Positions 11,967-24,923 of a stretch of 64,000 nucleotides of DNA are shown one piece after another. The stretch's first letter is position 1, and each line of letters starts with the position of its first letter. The position numbers and the translations under genes are program-made. The notes under the pieces were generated by a model, which was not told the DNA's origin, made no database searches, and worked only from the letters and a program-made list of their open reading frames with translations. Origin of the DNA: Temnothorax longispinosus (Eukaryota > Arthropoda > Insecta > Hymenoptera > Formicidae); NCBI RefSeq assembly GCF_030848805.1, contig NC_092367.1:4247019-4311018 (forward strand), given 5' to 3'.

Positions 11967-13001
11967 TTATAATAAAAGTTTCGTAATTGTACTTTTGAAA
12001 TTGGACACGTTCTCGGCAAGTAAACTCTTTTCAAACTCGCGAATCTCTTTCTCGCATCTTTCAAAATAAGTGCCGTGAAAAATTAAAGAAGGTTTACGAA
12101 CGAATTGACAGTCTCTGCAAACAGATCTTGCTTTTGAGATATATTGATCGTATTCGAGACACTTTAACATTTCCTCGATGTACACGAAGCGAGTTTTGTC
12201 AATTCTCGTAATGACACCTGGACGGCACTTCGTTCTCAACAGATGATGCAGCTTTAGGAACATAATGTGTAAGCAATGTTTAGATATTAATGTTACATAT
12301 ATCGTAAAGTACAAATTGCAAAGATCTATAATCTCTAATGTTAGCACTTAAATCTTATTATTTTACCTTGAACAAGATAAATAAAATCCAAAGCATTGCT
12401 TCTTGTTCAGTCACGCTTTCTGCGTGCTCGAGCTCTCCTTGTCTAAATCTACAATAAGACAGTGCATCGCTAATATTTGAGCCTAACAGAACATATGTGC
12501 GAGAACATACTTTTTCATATTCTCTAAAGTCTCGTTGTTCTTCGTGTAAACGTTCCTCAACCATTGTTGCAATTGCAAAAAGTTTATCTGTGTTTTTCTT
12601 GACCAATAACCTCTCCAAACGGCCTGGATCCTCGTTGCCATGTTATTGTAATGATGTTGCCACATCTGGCGAACACGTTCGGCTAAATACTGATTAATGA
12701 ACATCCTGGCGTGATAACCGCGCCAATGACGTTGCAGAACCGTTGCGTTTTCGTGAAGTTTACGAACATGATTGCGGGTGATAATACCGCGGAACCAAGC
12801 CTGGACGTTAGAAGTTTTTAAAAATGTACATCTATTAATATATTATATATCTTGTGTTAATACAGCCGGATTATGACTAACCTGAATCTTACGAGCAGCG
12901 ATAAAATGCACAAGTCTTGATGATTCGGCTAAATCGTGTTTAATTTTAATCGCATTCCGCAGTTCAACAGGATTAACCGCAAATCTTAACAGCGACGCCA
13001 T
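11967..13001 (-). CDS. Spata17: SPATA17-like protein with three IQ motifs (4 exons)
   Basis: Reading the minus strand, exons are 13001-12882 (40 codons from ATG), 12800-12511, 12448-12367 and 12251-11967, giving 258 residues with matching phases. Three IQ motifs lie in residues about 38-108: KIQAWFRGIITR (across the first junction), VLQRHWRGYHAR and RIQAVWRGYWSR. Motifs of this kind bind calmodulin-like light chains. A charged helical stretch follows, then LHHLLRTKCRPGVI, which matches the MHYLLSTKQIPGIY segment of vertebrate SPATA17. SPATA17 is a calmodulin-binding protein linked to sperm and cilia. The protein is shorter than human SPATA17 (361 residues). Introns are small (81, 62 and 115 bases). 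The 62-base second intron is needed because the frame changes there: without it, exon 2 runs into a stop after MKKYVLAHMFC. Same strand as the SNARE gene upstream. Confidence 0.85.
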
Positions 13002-14070
13002 TCTTTTAATATATTTATTTACATAGAAATCACTATTTAATCAATATTAGAATATACGAAATTAAATCAGAGATCATAATTTTGTATTTCTATAGTTTCT
13101 ACTTAAAAAAAAGATATAAGGTCGATACTCGCATCTAATTGTGGCTCTTTTTCCGTAATGCTAATTGATCTGTGATCATCTTGAAGCATATCATACTTCA
13201 TATTGTGAACGAATATCGTGAATTTCGACGGTTCACTTAGGTTGATTAATAACACATAAGTTTTTATACAATATAAGTGTTAAGTAACAGGCAAAAGAGA
13301 AGTAATTTTGTCAATTTTCGGGGCACAAGTTCTCGTTAGAAAGCAGAATTAGTTTGTAGCTAGGAGAATTTGATAATTAAGAAAGAGAAAGATATTGCAT
13401 TTATTTACAAGATCTGTTATACAAATTTTTATATAAAAATACGAATTTAATAGAAATTGTACAATTTTTTAAATATTAAACTCTTTTCAAGAATATGGTC
13501 AAAATTTTTACATGTATTTTTATACGTATGTATATGTTATGTATGTATGGTGGAACATATTATTTATTGTTCGTGAAGGTGCAATGTTCAGTTATATGCA
13601 ATGGGTAATGATATATTGTCAAACTTGCACATACAAATGTGTTGCATACATTAAACTATAAGTATTATGTGCCGCGAGAAATCTGTAATAAGGAAGTAGT
13701 TCTTATTCTGAATCTAAATGCACGTTTCTGAACTTATTTTAAAAAAAGTATTGCAACTACTCTGACCACAAAGTATGTACAATTATTCTTGTTTAAATAT
13801 TAATAGTACAGCATTAATTGATAAAGTAGTTGAATATTATATTGGTTCTATGGATACATATATTGTATTCATTGAGCTACGAACAGTAGACGAGGAAAGC
13901 CACATAATATTCTCCTTCTCTCGTGTTGTATTGTCATTGTTTGCCAAGTCGAATGAATGATGTCGAATCAATTACGCTCGCTTTATCGTACGTATAATGA
14001 TGTTTTGATCTTTATTTTCTAATATAACTGATTTTTAAATTGTCGTCACCCGGATGTAATTTAAAGTTTT
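13002..14070. other. Intergenic region between two minus-strand genes
   Basis: AT-rich sequence holding the presumed promoter of the SPATA17-like gene and the 3' UTR of the SNARE gene. The open frame at 13775-13960 has no family motif or splice context. Nothing else is recognisable. Confidence 0.5.
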
Positions 14071-15967
14071 CTAGTTAGTTCGAGTAGTCATTAATGTACC
14101 ATGTGTATAAGGATTACAATAAAATTCAAACCAATATATCAAAGCTATAAATAATACGACCAACACGAACATACAGGCTGACGTTACGATTGCTATCTTC
14201 AGGCTACTGTTTCTCTTTTGTTGAGTCCTTGACACTACGTGAAAGTCCCGCGACTGTAATAAGAATATTCATAAATGTTATGTATTGCAACGGTAACGCG
14301 ATAAGCGATTGCTATAGGTTTGTCGAGGTCAGGGAGTTGCGCGACCCTGCGTTTAAGATTAATTCATTTCTTCGCTGTAGCATTTATAATTAGCTGCATG
14401 CCAGAAACTACGTTACACGGTTACGATTATTCGGTACAAAGACGTTTCCCATTATGGAGGTCATAAACATATAGAAGGGTGTATTAACTGAATATATATC
14501 AGCAATTTCAATACAAAATTTCTATGAATTATTAATACGAATCGGCAACTTTTAATTAACTCGAGTATTAATGGGAAACATTGCGCCGCGATTGTTACAA
14601 TTTATGTTTTTGATTGATGTTTCATATTTCATGTTTACGAGCCCTCCCGTCAAAAGCCTATATAGAGAAAAGAGATGAGAAAGGCAAAGGAAAATATATC
14701 GAGATTTTCTTACCGAAATTTCGAGGTTCTGCGTCTTTCGGATGAGTTCGTCTAACCTTTCGCCCCTATCAATCAACTTTTGGACTCCATTCATCAATAT
14801 TCGACGTACCTCTACCAATTCTTCCTCTAGTTTTGAGGTCAGATTCTTACAACCATTACCCTGATTATGTTCTTCCTAAAATAATGTCAATTCCGTTTTT
14901 CATGTATGTTGATATTGTTATCTATTTCTCTATATACGTTTTATCTATATACATCTATGGGCAATAGTACCATTTATTTTAGAGAGAAGCTATTATAGAA
15001 TCTGAAATTACGAATATATATCTTGTGCTCCAGTTTAACTATTCCCTATTATTAAGACTAGCCAAAAAGTTCAGCACACTTTAAATAGCTCATAAATTGC
15101 TTTCCTTTAATTTATTTTTATTTAAAATTTTGATTTAAAAATTTTTGTAAACTTTATGCTAGCTTCTCTTGCTATAAAATTGTTTTATCACTTACAATCA
15201 TTTTTTTTAACGGTTTTGAGAGATCATCTTCTACGAGATTAATCAGATTTTTCGATAGATCCGCCAGTGGTAATTCTTTATACACGCTCCTCACTCTCTG
15301 CAGAAATATTTGACAGCACGATTCTACCCATATCGCTGATGAAGGGCAATCCACTTTCGATGTCAAACAAACATAGTAAAGATCCCCAATCAATATGTGT
15401 ACTGTGTACCTATGGAGGAATTGGATTTTATACCCGTTGCACCGCGGATAAGAGAGTGACAGTAATGAGGCACGTTAATCTTATCGTGGGTTAATTAATC
15501 CTGCGACCTATCACACTTGTCAACGATTTCAGCAAATAATTTATTAATATAACAGGAAAAACTGCTGTATAATCGCTATATGATATATCTCATAATTTAA
15601 TGCGCTTCTCTAATTGTAAGTGTGAAAAACAAATTTGTCACGCAAAATCTGCTGCTTTCCCGCTTGAAATGTATAAATCTAGTTATATTGTTTCTTTTTT
15701 ACGTGCCACTCAAATTTAAATTAGTATATTATTTTTCGCATATAATTATTATACGCATGAGTCTAAAAGATCTTACCTACTCTTATCGACGCTAATTTTG
15801 TCATCCTCGGTTCTCACGCTATCAATGGTACCGAGGGCAATAGTACGATAGATCGGATTTGGATCCACGGAATAATCCGCGATGATTTTACAATCGGATT
15901 TCTCCCGCAAGGCCACCATAGCGTAGTGCACGGTCCCGTTCATTTCAGCCGAAAATGAAGAAGGCAT
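14071..15967 (-). CDS. VAMP7-like longin R-SNARE, tail-anchored membrane-fusion protein (4 exons)
   Basis: Minus-strand exons 15967-15777, 15409-15196, 14875-14714 and 14253-14071 join in phase to give 249 residues. Residues about 8-125 form a divergent longin domain (HYAMVALREKSDCKIIADY, GDLYYVCLTS). Residues about 150-205 are a SNARE motif containing LIDRGERLDELIRKTQNL; Arg172 occupies the zero-layer position that defines R-SNAREs. A hydrophobic segment at about 208-230 (AIVTSACMFVLVVLFIALIY) anchors the C-terminus. A tail of about 19 residues would lie in the lumen. The domain order longin, SNARE, membrane anchor fits VAMP7 or Sec22, and the SNARE motif looks closer to VAMP7. VAMP7 drives fusion at late endosomes and lysosomes. 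The start codon is preceded by an in-frame TGA; a second Met at residue 9 is also possible. Confidence 0.85.
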
Positions 15968-16574
15968 CGAGGCCGGATGATGGGCGACAACTGTGTTGTC
16001 TGTCAGACTGTGTATCGTTCACAGATGCCAGAGGCGGCAAACACCGACGTTGCCGGTTGTTTATGCCAATTCCGATAGCCCAGTAACGAAAGAAGTTTCG
16101 ATAAAGCTGATAACCAACGCGTATACGTGTCATGTATTTCGTGCTACGCGAACATTGGAGCGCCAGCAAATGCTGTCGCAAGATGCGAGCTGCATTCGCC
16201 GATCGATTGATTTCTCATCATTTATCGATTTTCCGAATGTTTGTCGATTTATTAAAATTCAACAGGTGATAACGAAAGCACGTTCCCGTCGGGGTTAAAT
16301 ATCAAAGGCTGGATGAAAAAGATAATATTTATTTTAAAAGTAATTCTCTCAAGAAATGTTTTTTATCCATTAAAAAAAATTTAGTTGTCTAGAAAATATT
16401 TATTAGATAAAGCATTATTATATATTTATTTACATATATTCATTCCATGATCTTTAATTATTATTTCTTTGGTTCTAAATTGATGGTAACGCAAATTAAC
16501 AATAAAACAATATATATATAATATATAATCCTTAAAATATTCGAACACAGAACATATGAATCCGATCGCAACCA

Positions 16575-16838
16575 CACTGAGAAAAAAAATTTATTAATCC
16601 CAAAAAATATTTAGTCCGATACGATCAACTAAACATTTTAATTAGTTTAACTAAACATTAATTGAATTAATTAATTCTTGATTAAAAAATTTTAAAGGTT
16701 GACATGAATGCACTATACTTTTTTTAGTGCAACTTAATAATTGTTGAAACAACTAATGTTTAGTTAATTAATTAGCATGTTTAGTTGCTCGTATTGGACT
16801 AAATATTTTTTGGAATTAACAAATTTTTTTTCTCAGTG
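16575..16838. mobile_element. Foldback (MITE-like) element, CACTGAG ends, copy A
   Basis: A 264-base palindromic element. The outer 62 bases of the two arms differ at about 4 positions, and similarity continues inwards to about 90 bases. Ends are CACTGAGAAAAAAAAT and its reverse complement. No open frame. The structure suggests a non-autonomous DNA transposon. Confidence 0.8.
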
Positions 16839-17003
16839 CACTGACTCTCATTATTAGCCATTGATTCTCTGTAAATTTATTCGAAATTAGGCGACATTAA
16901 TTCTACTTTCTCACTAGCGTTTATCTTTGTGTTCCTATCTCTGCTTCCGGATGTTTATCGACGGAACGCAAGGTTTTAAAATAGTAGTAATAAAGCATTA
17001 CTA

Positions 17004-17149
17004 CCCTGTTTAAAATAATAGATACAATATGATCAGACTACATTGTATTACATTCAATTGTAAATGAATAAAAACCTTATTAATTTACATTGAAATTGAA
17101 TGTAATATAATGTAATCTGATCATATTGTATCTATTATTTTAAACAGGG
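17004..17149. mobile_element. Foldback element with CCCTGTTTAAAATA ends
   Basis: A 146-base near-perfect inverted repeat: arms of about 60 bases start CCCTGTTTAAAATAATAGAT, with a short loop near 17,080. TA dinucleotides flank it on both sides (17002-17003 and 17150-17151), as expected for TA-targeting (Tc1/mariner-type) elements. End motifs differ from the CACTGAG family. Confidence 0.8.
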
Positions 17150-19509
17150 TATACAATTACTTTGATTGTTTCAATTTATTCTGGTAAACAGAGATACTAT
17201 CACGGCAATAGCATTATCCATAGCACAATCTGTATTTTCTGATAAGAAAATCTTCGTCTTATTTGAATCGTAATCGTTAATACTACAATTAAAAATAGAT
17301 ATCAATGAATTACCGATAAGCTAATGAAGTTCAATAAAGCTTAAAATGTATGTCGATATTTACATTGAATTGTTTGTCATTTGCAGCCGCATTGCGTGAA
17401 TATAAAATGCATAATCGTACTTTCATAATCATGTTCGTATTTTTAGATATTTCGCCGGCAGTGCGAAAGAAATAGGCTCCCAAAGAATATTAGCTTCAGG
17501 CTCTCGAAAACATGAATTTATCATGTACCTAATATACATTCTCAGGTACCGTAAAAGACGAAAAATGTATCGTATTTTCGACATAACAGCAAGTCCTGTG
17601 GGTCTCAAAGCAATTCTCATAAGGAGTTCAACAAGACTTCAAAGAAATCTTGTTTACTTGCGAGGATTAAACTTTTCATTCGGTATTTTTCCAGATACCT
17701 GATATGAAAGAAAAAAACAACCGTTTTAGATCAGCTTCCGTAACTATTTCAAGCTTTATTCATTCGTATCAAAATAGATAAAAACAGTAGATCATATTGT
17801 GATAAACAACATTTTATCCCTTCGTGATTAATTTACTGATTCACAAAGAACAGTTTCATTTCCCGTACTGCCGAACATTAATTAATCTTTCTATCTCGTG
17901 AACATCAGTTTCCTTCAGTAATTGTTGCTACAAATTCTGAAATATACCTATAGCTTCAGTACATTCGACCGTACAACAAAACTAGCAATGTCGTTATTGT
18001 AAAAATCCGAAATTCATATCTACGTATTTTTTTTCAAATACTATTTCTTACCGGAATACGTGATTGAACAAATATCAGGCTGTAGTAATCGTTTCGCGCT
18101 TTCGTTATTTACAAATTCTCTCAGGCTGTTGCCGACAAAAGCAAGACAGCTCTAACGCTTGTGAATGACGCTGCAAGCCGCATGCGGAATTATCGCGCGT
18201 AGTTCCCTTGAGACACGACAAAGGCTATTGATTGACGTCGAGCGAAGGGAAAATAAAATTCAGAACATTGTCAACCTGTTACCGAACGATTCACTGTCGA
18301 CGTTCCAGCCGAGCTTACGATACATACCGTCAATCAAAACTCACGGTGCATATATCTACATTCAGATACTTATTCTCGTGTAAGTGGAAACATCGAAGAG
18401 GAGATGAAATCGGGAATTACGCGTTTAGTATCCGTTCATTAAAATGAATTACAAAAGCTAGTGTTCGTATTGTTTGAAATCGGATGTAGACATCCATATT
18501 ATATACTCTGCAAATTTATCGACGAACTAAAATCTTCCATTGTAAATAATTTTTGTGTCACGTCAGGTCCCAATTCTCCATGATAACAGAAAGAGAGATG
18601 AGGTAAGAGTATGCGATCACCAGCTCGCTATTGTTTATCAGCTTCTTTTGACTTTCTATATAAATTCTGCATAGATATTTCTCTGTGAACGTTTTTCTGT
18701 TAATTCGTGGTTTGAACTGAGTTCACATTTAGCTATATTTAATCGATCCCTGTCACAAATCACGTAACACATAAAATTTTTCCGACGTGATTCATTAAAA
18801 TTGCCACGTTGGACTTTGTACTGGTGGAGCGCTACGAATAAAAAAACGAGACGTACCTATATGAAATATGTATAGCTTTACGCTCGGTTCATCGAAACAG
18901 GGAAATGCTTTTTTCGCATAGACCGGCTGTAACCAATTGCTTCCTACGTACGAAAAGTCGATTAAGTTAGAAATTGCATTAGAATAGAAAATAACTTTTT
19001 CTACATAAAGTAGACATGATTAAAATCTACTGTCGTTATCTATCAAGTTTATATCTAAACTTTTGATATATGCTTTGCTAAATATACTGCAATTTTTGTT
19101 CATATTACAGCTAAATTTTTGGAGTTCCACGGTGCAAATATATAATTTATATTTACAGTTGTATAAACAATATGATAATTATAAAACAGTATATTATATC
19201 GTTATTGAGATAGATATTTAAAGAAGAACATTTACTATTTTGCTAAAGATCGAAGCGCATAATATATGTTTTTGTTCGTAAGATTAAATATTTTTCAGAT
19301 TATTCGTTAAAACGCATGAATTCTTAAACTTAATTTTAAATAAATATTACTTGATTACTGTAGACATTTATAGCATATTAAGCTAATAAATTGTATTCTG
19401 ATAAATATTGGATATGCTTAGTTTGTAAAAAAAACAGCAGACTTTTTTAAAAAATAAGAGAATATATAATGTGGTCAAACTAGTATGCATATAATATGTA
19501 ATTAGCATT

Positions 19510-19537
19510 TCTCTCTCTCTCTCTCTCTCTCGCTCTT
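19510..19537. repeat. (CT)n microsatellite
   Basis: A run of CT dinucleotides, about 28 bases with one interruption, in AT-rich DNA. Confidence 0.85.
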
Positions 19538-20627
19538 CCTCAACAAACAAGAATGCGCGATAAATGCGTGCTCCATAAACGATTAGGTCATCATTCCATA
19601 AATAATGCAAAGAATTCTTGCATAAAAATTATATTAAGTCTGTATTACCTAAGAATTTATTATCAAGCCAAAAATATAAAAACAAGAATATAAAAAGTTT
19701 ATTTTATTCAGGCTAGCCATTAAAATAACAGCTATTTAGCTTCAGAAACTTCCCGATTATCATCTTATATTCACACTAGGAAACCAAATCAAAGTCCATC
19801 CATTCATTAGGTAATCAATCAATCAATCAATCAATTTACTATACCTATCACAAAAAACAAGAATGATTGCCAAACGGTCAAAAGTCTGTAAGAAAGGATC
19901 TAGCAAAATAGGAAGATCTAACAGCGCGAGGGAGATTTCAGACGACGTCTAATCTTATGGAATCATTATCGATCTTTTACGCTGTACAGAGTTTGTAACG
20001 TACACGTAAATTTTTCGTTTGTGTTAAAACAGTATTAACATTTATACCGTAAAATACGGGCTCATACTTAATTCTATAGATTAAAATAATTTTTAATTTT
20101 TATCGAACGTAGAACGACGCATGTCATAAAACTGTCACATTTTTAGCTATATACTTTTTTCTTTCTACTGTAATGTACCCTTTCCAAAATAATAAGATAA
20201 AGCTTCGCTATTATGATACAGTAATAAACCCGTCAAATTCCTGCTTATATATACAGTACGTGGTGTTGAATTCGAAGAAATCCACATCGAGGATGTCAAG
20301 AAACAACGGGTTAAATCGCGTTGGAGTACGTAAATTAATTATGCGATGCAATCGCACTCAACACACATACACACTTGTATTAAAGAATTAATATTACATC
20401 GCTCTATGCTTTTATTATTATGCATAATCAGCATAATGTATTTTTTTCCTCCAAATGTCATTTGACTAGCTGCCTATTTTAGAGATTAATGACAATGTTT
20501 ACGCAAATATCTGTCGTTTCTTACGTATGTTTAGCTAATGCACATAATGATATATAACTAAATCAATGTTAATCTATATAACTAAAGTATTATAAAATAT
20601 AAAATAATTTTACAAAATAAAATAATA

Positions 20628-20897
20628 CATTGAAAAAAAAATACTTAAATCCAAGAAAATATTTTTTTACATAGTACCACAATGGCTTATTTACTTAATA
20701 TAATCACATATTTATTTAGAATTAGATATTTTTAATTTAAGTAAATGTCTTGTGGCATCTTGTGGCCACAAGATATTTTTACTTAATTTAAGTAAAGATA
20801 TCTAATTCTAAATAAATATGTGATTATATTAAGTAAATAAGCCATTGGTACTATGTGAAAAAATATTTTCTTGGATCTAAGTATTTTTTTTTCAGTG
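20628..20897. mobile_element. Foldback element, CACTGAG-type ends, copy B (nearly perfect hairpin)
   Basis: A 270-base element whose arms of more than 100 bases are almost identical in reverse complement, meeting at a centre with a TTGTGGCCACAA palindrome (around 20,760-20,770). Left end CATTGAAAAAAAAATAC, right end the complement of CACTGAAAAAAAAATAC, with TA on each side. The low arm divergence suggests a young insertion or ongoing gene conversion. Confidence 0.85.
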
Positions 20898-22538
20898 TAC
20901 CTACTACTAGATTTTGCAGAATATTCTATTATTTTTTTCTGGTATAATTTTAATGTTACGATGGAGGAACAGGCTTTACTTTTTCAGGAATCTCGTAATG
21001 AACGTAGAAAAAAGCATCGATCATAAGTCATTCATTAAAAATGTATTAAGTTCTAAAGCGCGGTTAAAAACGTAAATTTTGTTAAATTGAGAGAAAAATA
21101 GGGATTTTTTCCTAGATTAACATTGATTAATACATGAATATTTATTTTTTAAATTAAGTTATGCTATTCTATTTTTCGCTGCTATCGTGGAATTTCCGTA
21201 TTTCGCTTACGGACTTTCTATCAAGTATTGTCTGGTCTAACATCTGTTAAAGAAAAAGTAATTAAAGCTATCTGCGATTAAGACATACAGAAATCGATTT
21301 TTAGAGAACAGCAGCAATTTGGCTACAATTCGTTCAATATTGATATTACATCTGTGCATCTTATAAAAATTGGATTAATAAAAGTCATATTTGTTAAACA
21401 AAGATAAAAAGAAGATTTCAGCAAAATTGAAATAAAATTGCTGCCACGATTTCCGCTGTACTTTTTTTCATCCGAAAAGAAATTTTTCAGTCATTTTTTG
21501 AAGAATTTCGTTTTTTTATTTTAATCTTAACACGAAGTTTGATGGAAAAACGGCAAACGACGTTTCGCATCGATCTGACAGTACACGATATATGATGCAA
21601 ACAACGAGCAACTGGTGCACAACTGTGCAAAATTCAAGTAGCAAGCGATAACGGAAGACTATAGCTTTACCAGCTGTCGTTTATGCGGAATAACTACCAA
21701 CCGTCCGGATAGAGCCATAATACTTTATGATCTTTAATCATTGGTCTGTTCTATCGACATGCATGCACGTGGTGCAAGGTCGAACGCAAAGCTTTCTGGC
21801 ATAAAAGCCAAGTAAAAATAATGGATCAGACAAATGTCCGTTTACGTAATAGATCTCATTTCGCCAAAGAAGTAGATAACGTCTAGCAGAGAGCACTGCG
21901 AAGAGAGATCGGGATTCTTATCTCGCGATTTTGAAAAACTTGCATTTTTGTTTTATCTAACGTTCGATACATGTATTTACCTATTTACGCGAACGGACGA
22001 GTTTTTGTTATTTCCTATATATCGTTTTTAAATTTTCGATATTCCTTCCGGTTAAAATTGAACCCTCGCGCTATAAAGTCGACCGAACAAGTATTCCTTT
22101 TACGATCAAATTAATTTTGAAATTTGTCTAACATTTTCTTTACTTTTTCTTAAAGTCATATCGTAACTAGCATTCTTGAGCATATCGTTTTTAAGCAAAT
22201 ATTCCTTTCCTTTCTCTCGTTCCTTTCAGTATAAATTTAATATAAATCTTTAATTCAGACCGCGACACGATTTATAAAGGACCTGATTTGCTGGTTAATC
22301 CAGCGGGATACCTCAAAGTGATATGATCACTTGAAATTCGGGAAATGTAGAATTGCGGGTTTTAACACGCGCGCGATTGAGATTTAATTGAGGAGGGATT
22401 TTCTATAATCTCGCACATATGCGAGAAAATATAAAGAAAATAGCCTTATTTTGAGCAAATAAACAGGTGTGTCAAATTATTTTGTATGTTATCTTATGTA
22501 TTTTTAATTACCTTACGAACCTTCAATTCTGGTCACTA

Positions 22539-22594
22539 CCCAGGTAGCAAAGTGACGTCAAATGACGTCTTTAGACGTTATTCTGCTACCTGGG
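22539..22594. mobile_element. Mini-hairpin with CCCAGGTAGCA ends and internal TGACGT units
   Basis: A 56-base element. Ends CCCAGGTAGCA and TGCTACCTGGG are exact reverse complements, flanked by TA on both sides. Between them are three TGACGT/GACGT-type units (22553-22580). It resembles the longer degenerate element near 30.8 kb. Confidence 0.7.
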
Positions 22595-23888
22595 TATAGA
22601 CCTTACCTTATAAGATGTAGCGTAGTTTCCGTAGTTTCTTCTGGCCAAGATTATTGAACTCACCTATTGCGTTGGCCAAATCCATTTTGGCTGCATGTCA
22701 GCCAGAAAATGAGAAGGAGAGAGAAACTCCTTCAATGCCGGCTGATTAACAGCGCCGGCAGACGATTATAAAGTTACGGTCGATTACGAATCGTTGCGAT
22801 CGTTAATAAGCGCGCGGCAATCATATCGGAAAAAAATAAACAATCACGTTGGATCGTTAATAAAATCTTAATTAAGTGACTTAATTTTGTTTTTAATTTC
22901 ACAACAATACGCGTAATTAATGTATTCGTCCAAGAATTATACAGCAGCAATGGAAAGTAAAATAGAATTATATCATCAAGAAATGAAAAAATTTTATATG
23001 TTAATCCCGTTCTCTAATAAAAATCGTCGTGATTATATCTCACAATCAGTCGCAAATATCTGGATTTCAATAGTACAATGTAGAAACACAAGACAACAGA
23101 AATTTAAAAATTAATCGACGACTCGATCAATCAGTTATTTATTAAATAAATGGACAAATAATGCTTGGTATAAACCGAATCGCGAACCGAGCCGCGAACC
23201 GAATCACAAATCGTTACTTAATCTCACTTTAAACATCAAGTGAGATATTCAGATTAAATTACATGAGATCCAAAGGGACTAATAATTTCTCCACATAATT
23301 AATATATTACAATCAATATAATGAATTTATCAAGTTCTTACGCTGTAACATTTGTCTTTACAAATTCTTATACCTATATAGATATACATATCTATATAAA
23401 TATTTCGTTATTATAACGCAAATAGTTATCAAACTTATATCTAATATGACATATCAGAAATATATATATCTATATTATGTATTTTACTGATTATATTATG
23501 TATTTTAATGCAATATAATTGATATAAAAACCATCAACTTTGAGATTATTCTACATAAAAAATGATTCTGTTCCGCAACAAAATATTCACTGGATCTCAC
23601 GTTATTTTATTTTGCTTTGTTTATACAAAGCCAAGCTACATGAATAGATTATAAAAGATTAGAATAAAATCGGTGCATTATACATATGTATACAACAAAA
23701 ATAAATACGATTAACACTTCTTAGTGTGATCTATATATGTATGTACAATAAGATTCATGCGGAATATATGCAACGTGAATCAAAATATCTTTTTCATTTG
23801 TAATGCATGCACATTGAATTTATTAATACATTTTGCTTTTTTGCACCAATTTATGTAATATTTAATCCTGGAGGAATATTTGGAATAG

Positions 23889-23890
23889 AA

Positions 23891-23921
<31 letters not shown>

Positions 23922-23930
23922 AGAAAAGAA
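23889..23930. repeat. (GA)n microsatellite
   Basis: About 40 bases of GA repeat with one GG interruption, in AT-rich DNA. Confidence 0.85.
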
Positions 23931-24399
23931 AATGAAAAAATACATTTAATTGTTTTATCAAAAATTTTCTTATGTATATAATCAATTAATTAATTTTATT
24001 TTATTATACCTATCTATACCCTATTTACAGATATCTTATATCTTTTATTATTTTTTAATTCTATAATTGTAATTAATCTATCTGTTGTTTATCTATAAAA
24101 AATTTATTTTCTGTTTATTTTAATTGTATATAAAAAATGTATATTTTTTTGAAATTTTTTTCTGCACGAAATATAAACGTTACAAAAAACTTAAGTAAAA
24201 TCTTATATCCAAAAATATTATTCTATATTTTGCAAAATTTTATTTTAGTTCTTTGTCTTTTTCTATATTTTTATATTTCTTAATAATTTTAAAAATAAAT
24301 TTGATAAATGTAATTAATGTAATAATCTAAATAATTGATTTTAATATTGTATAAAAAAGATTATGACTGATATCTTTATATACTTGATAATAAAATATA

Positions 24400-24607
24400 C
24401 ACAGAGAAAAAATAATGTTGTATTAACAGCATTAGTCTGATTAGAAAAAATCTTATTAATTCAATAACAGTATTAGTAAAACAATACTTATTTGATTAAA
24501 AAAAATACTTATTTTATTAAAACAAAAGCATGATGTATTGAATTAACAAGATTATTTCCAATTAGACTAATGCTATTGATATCTAATACATAATTTTCTT
24601 CTCCGTG
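24400..24607. mobile_element. Foldback element, CACTGAG-type ends, copy C (diverged)
   Basis: A 208-base element with ends CACAGAGAAAAAATAAT and the complement of CACGGAGAAGAAAATTAT, flanked by TA. The arms are recognisably inverted (shared GCATTAGTCTRATT and TTAATTCAATA blocks) but more diverged than in copies A and B. Confidence 0.7.
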
Positions 24608-24923
24608 TATATTTGCCAAATTTAAATAATTTGCCTTTAAGTAAATTTCAGGCGATTACATTAGATGCATTAATAAATAATGCACCGACATAACGTATGT
24701 GCTTACGGGTGAATTCTCCCATAAGCACAATAAATCGATAAATAATGATGCTCCAGGATTAATTATTCAGCCTAGTCTGATCTAGTCTATCCATTTTAGG
24801 GCAACAAATTTGTGAAAAATCGCATTTATCTATAGTACTATTATATAGATACAATACATAAATATCTAATATTAGTCTCACAAATTCGTTACCCCATACT
24901 ATTATAAAAAATTCGTCACTCAC

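Larger units (their letters stand above)
16000..24920. other. Long AT-rich non-coding stretch with hairpin elements
   Basis: About 8.9 kb without a convincing exon. Short open frames (for example 17429-17620, 18165-18383, 22920-23114) lack motifs and splice context. A less AT-rich patch at about 18,120-18,320 reads for some 25 codons but hits a stop with no donor. The region could be intergenic or an intron of the unrecognised minus-strand gene upstream. The inverted-repeat elements and microsatellites are listed separately. Confidence 0.5.

Noticed and set aside
12483..12510. Possible frameshift in the SPATA17-like gene, where the frame ends in a stop after MKKYVLAHMFC
   Set aside because: A 62-base intron with a GTATGT donor and TTGTAG acceptor restores the frame and the match to SPATA17, so no break is needed.
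18120..18320. Candidate exon starting AVADKSK after a CTCTCAG acceptor
   Set aside because: It reaches a stop after about 25 codons without a donor or stop-codon context, and resembles no family.
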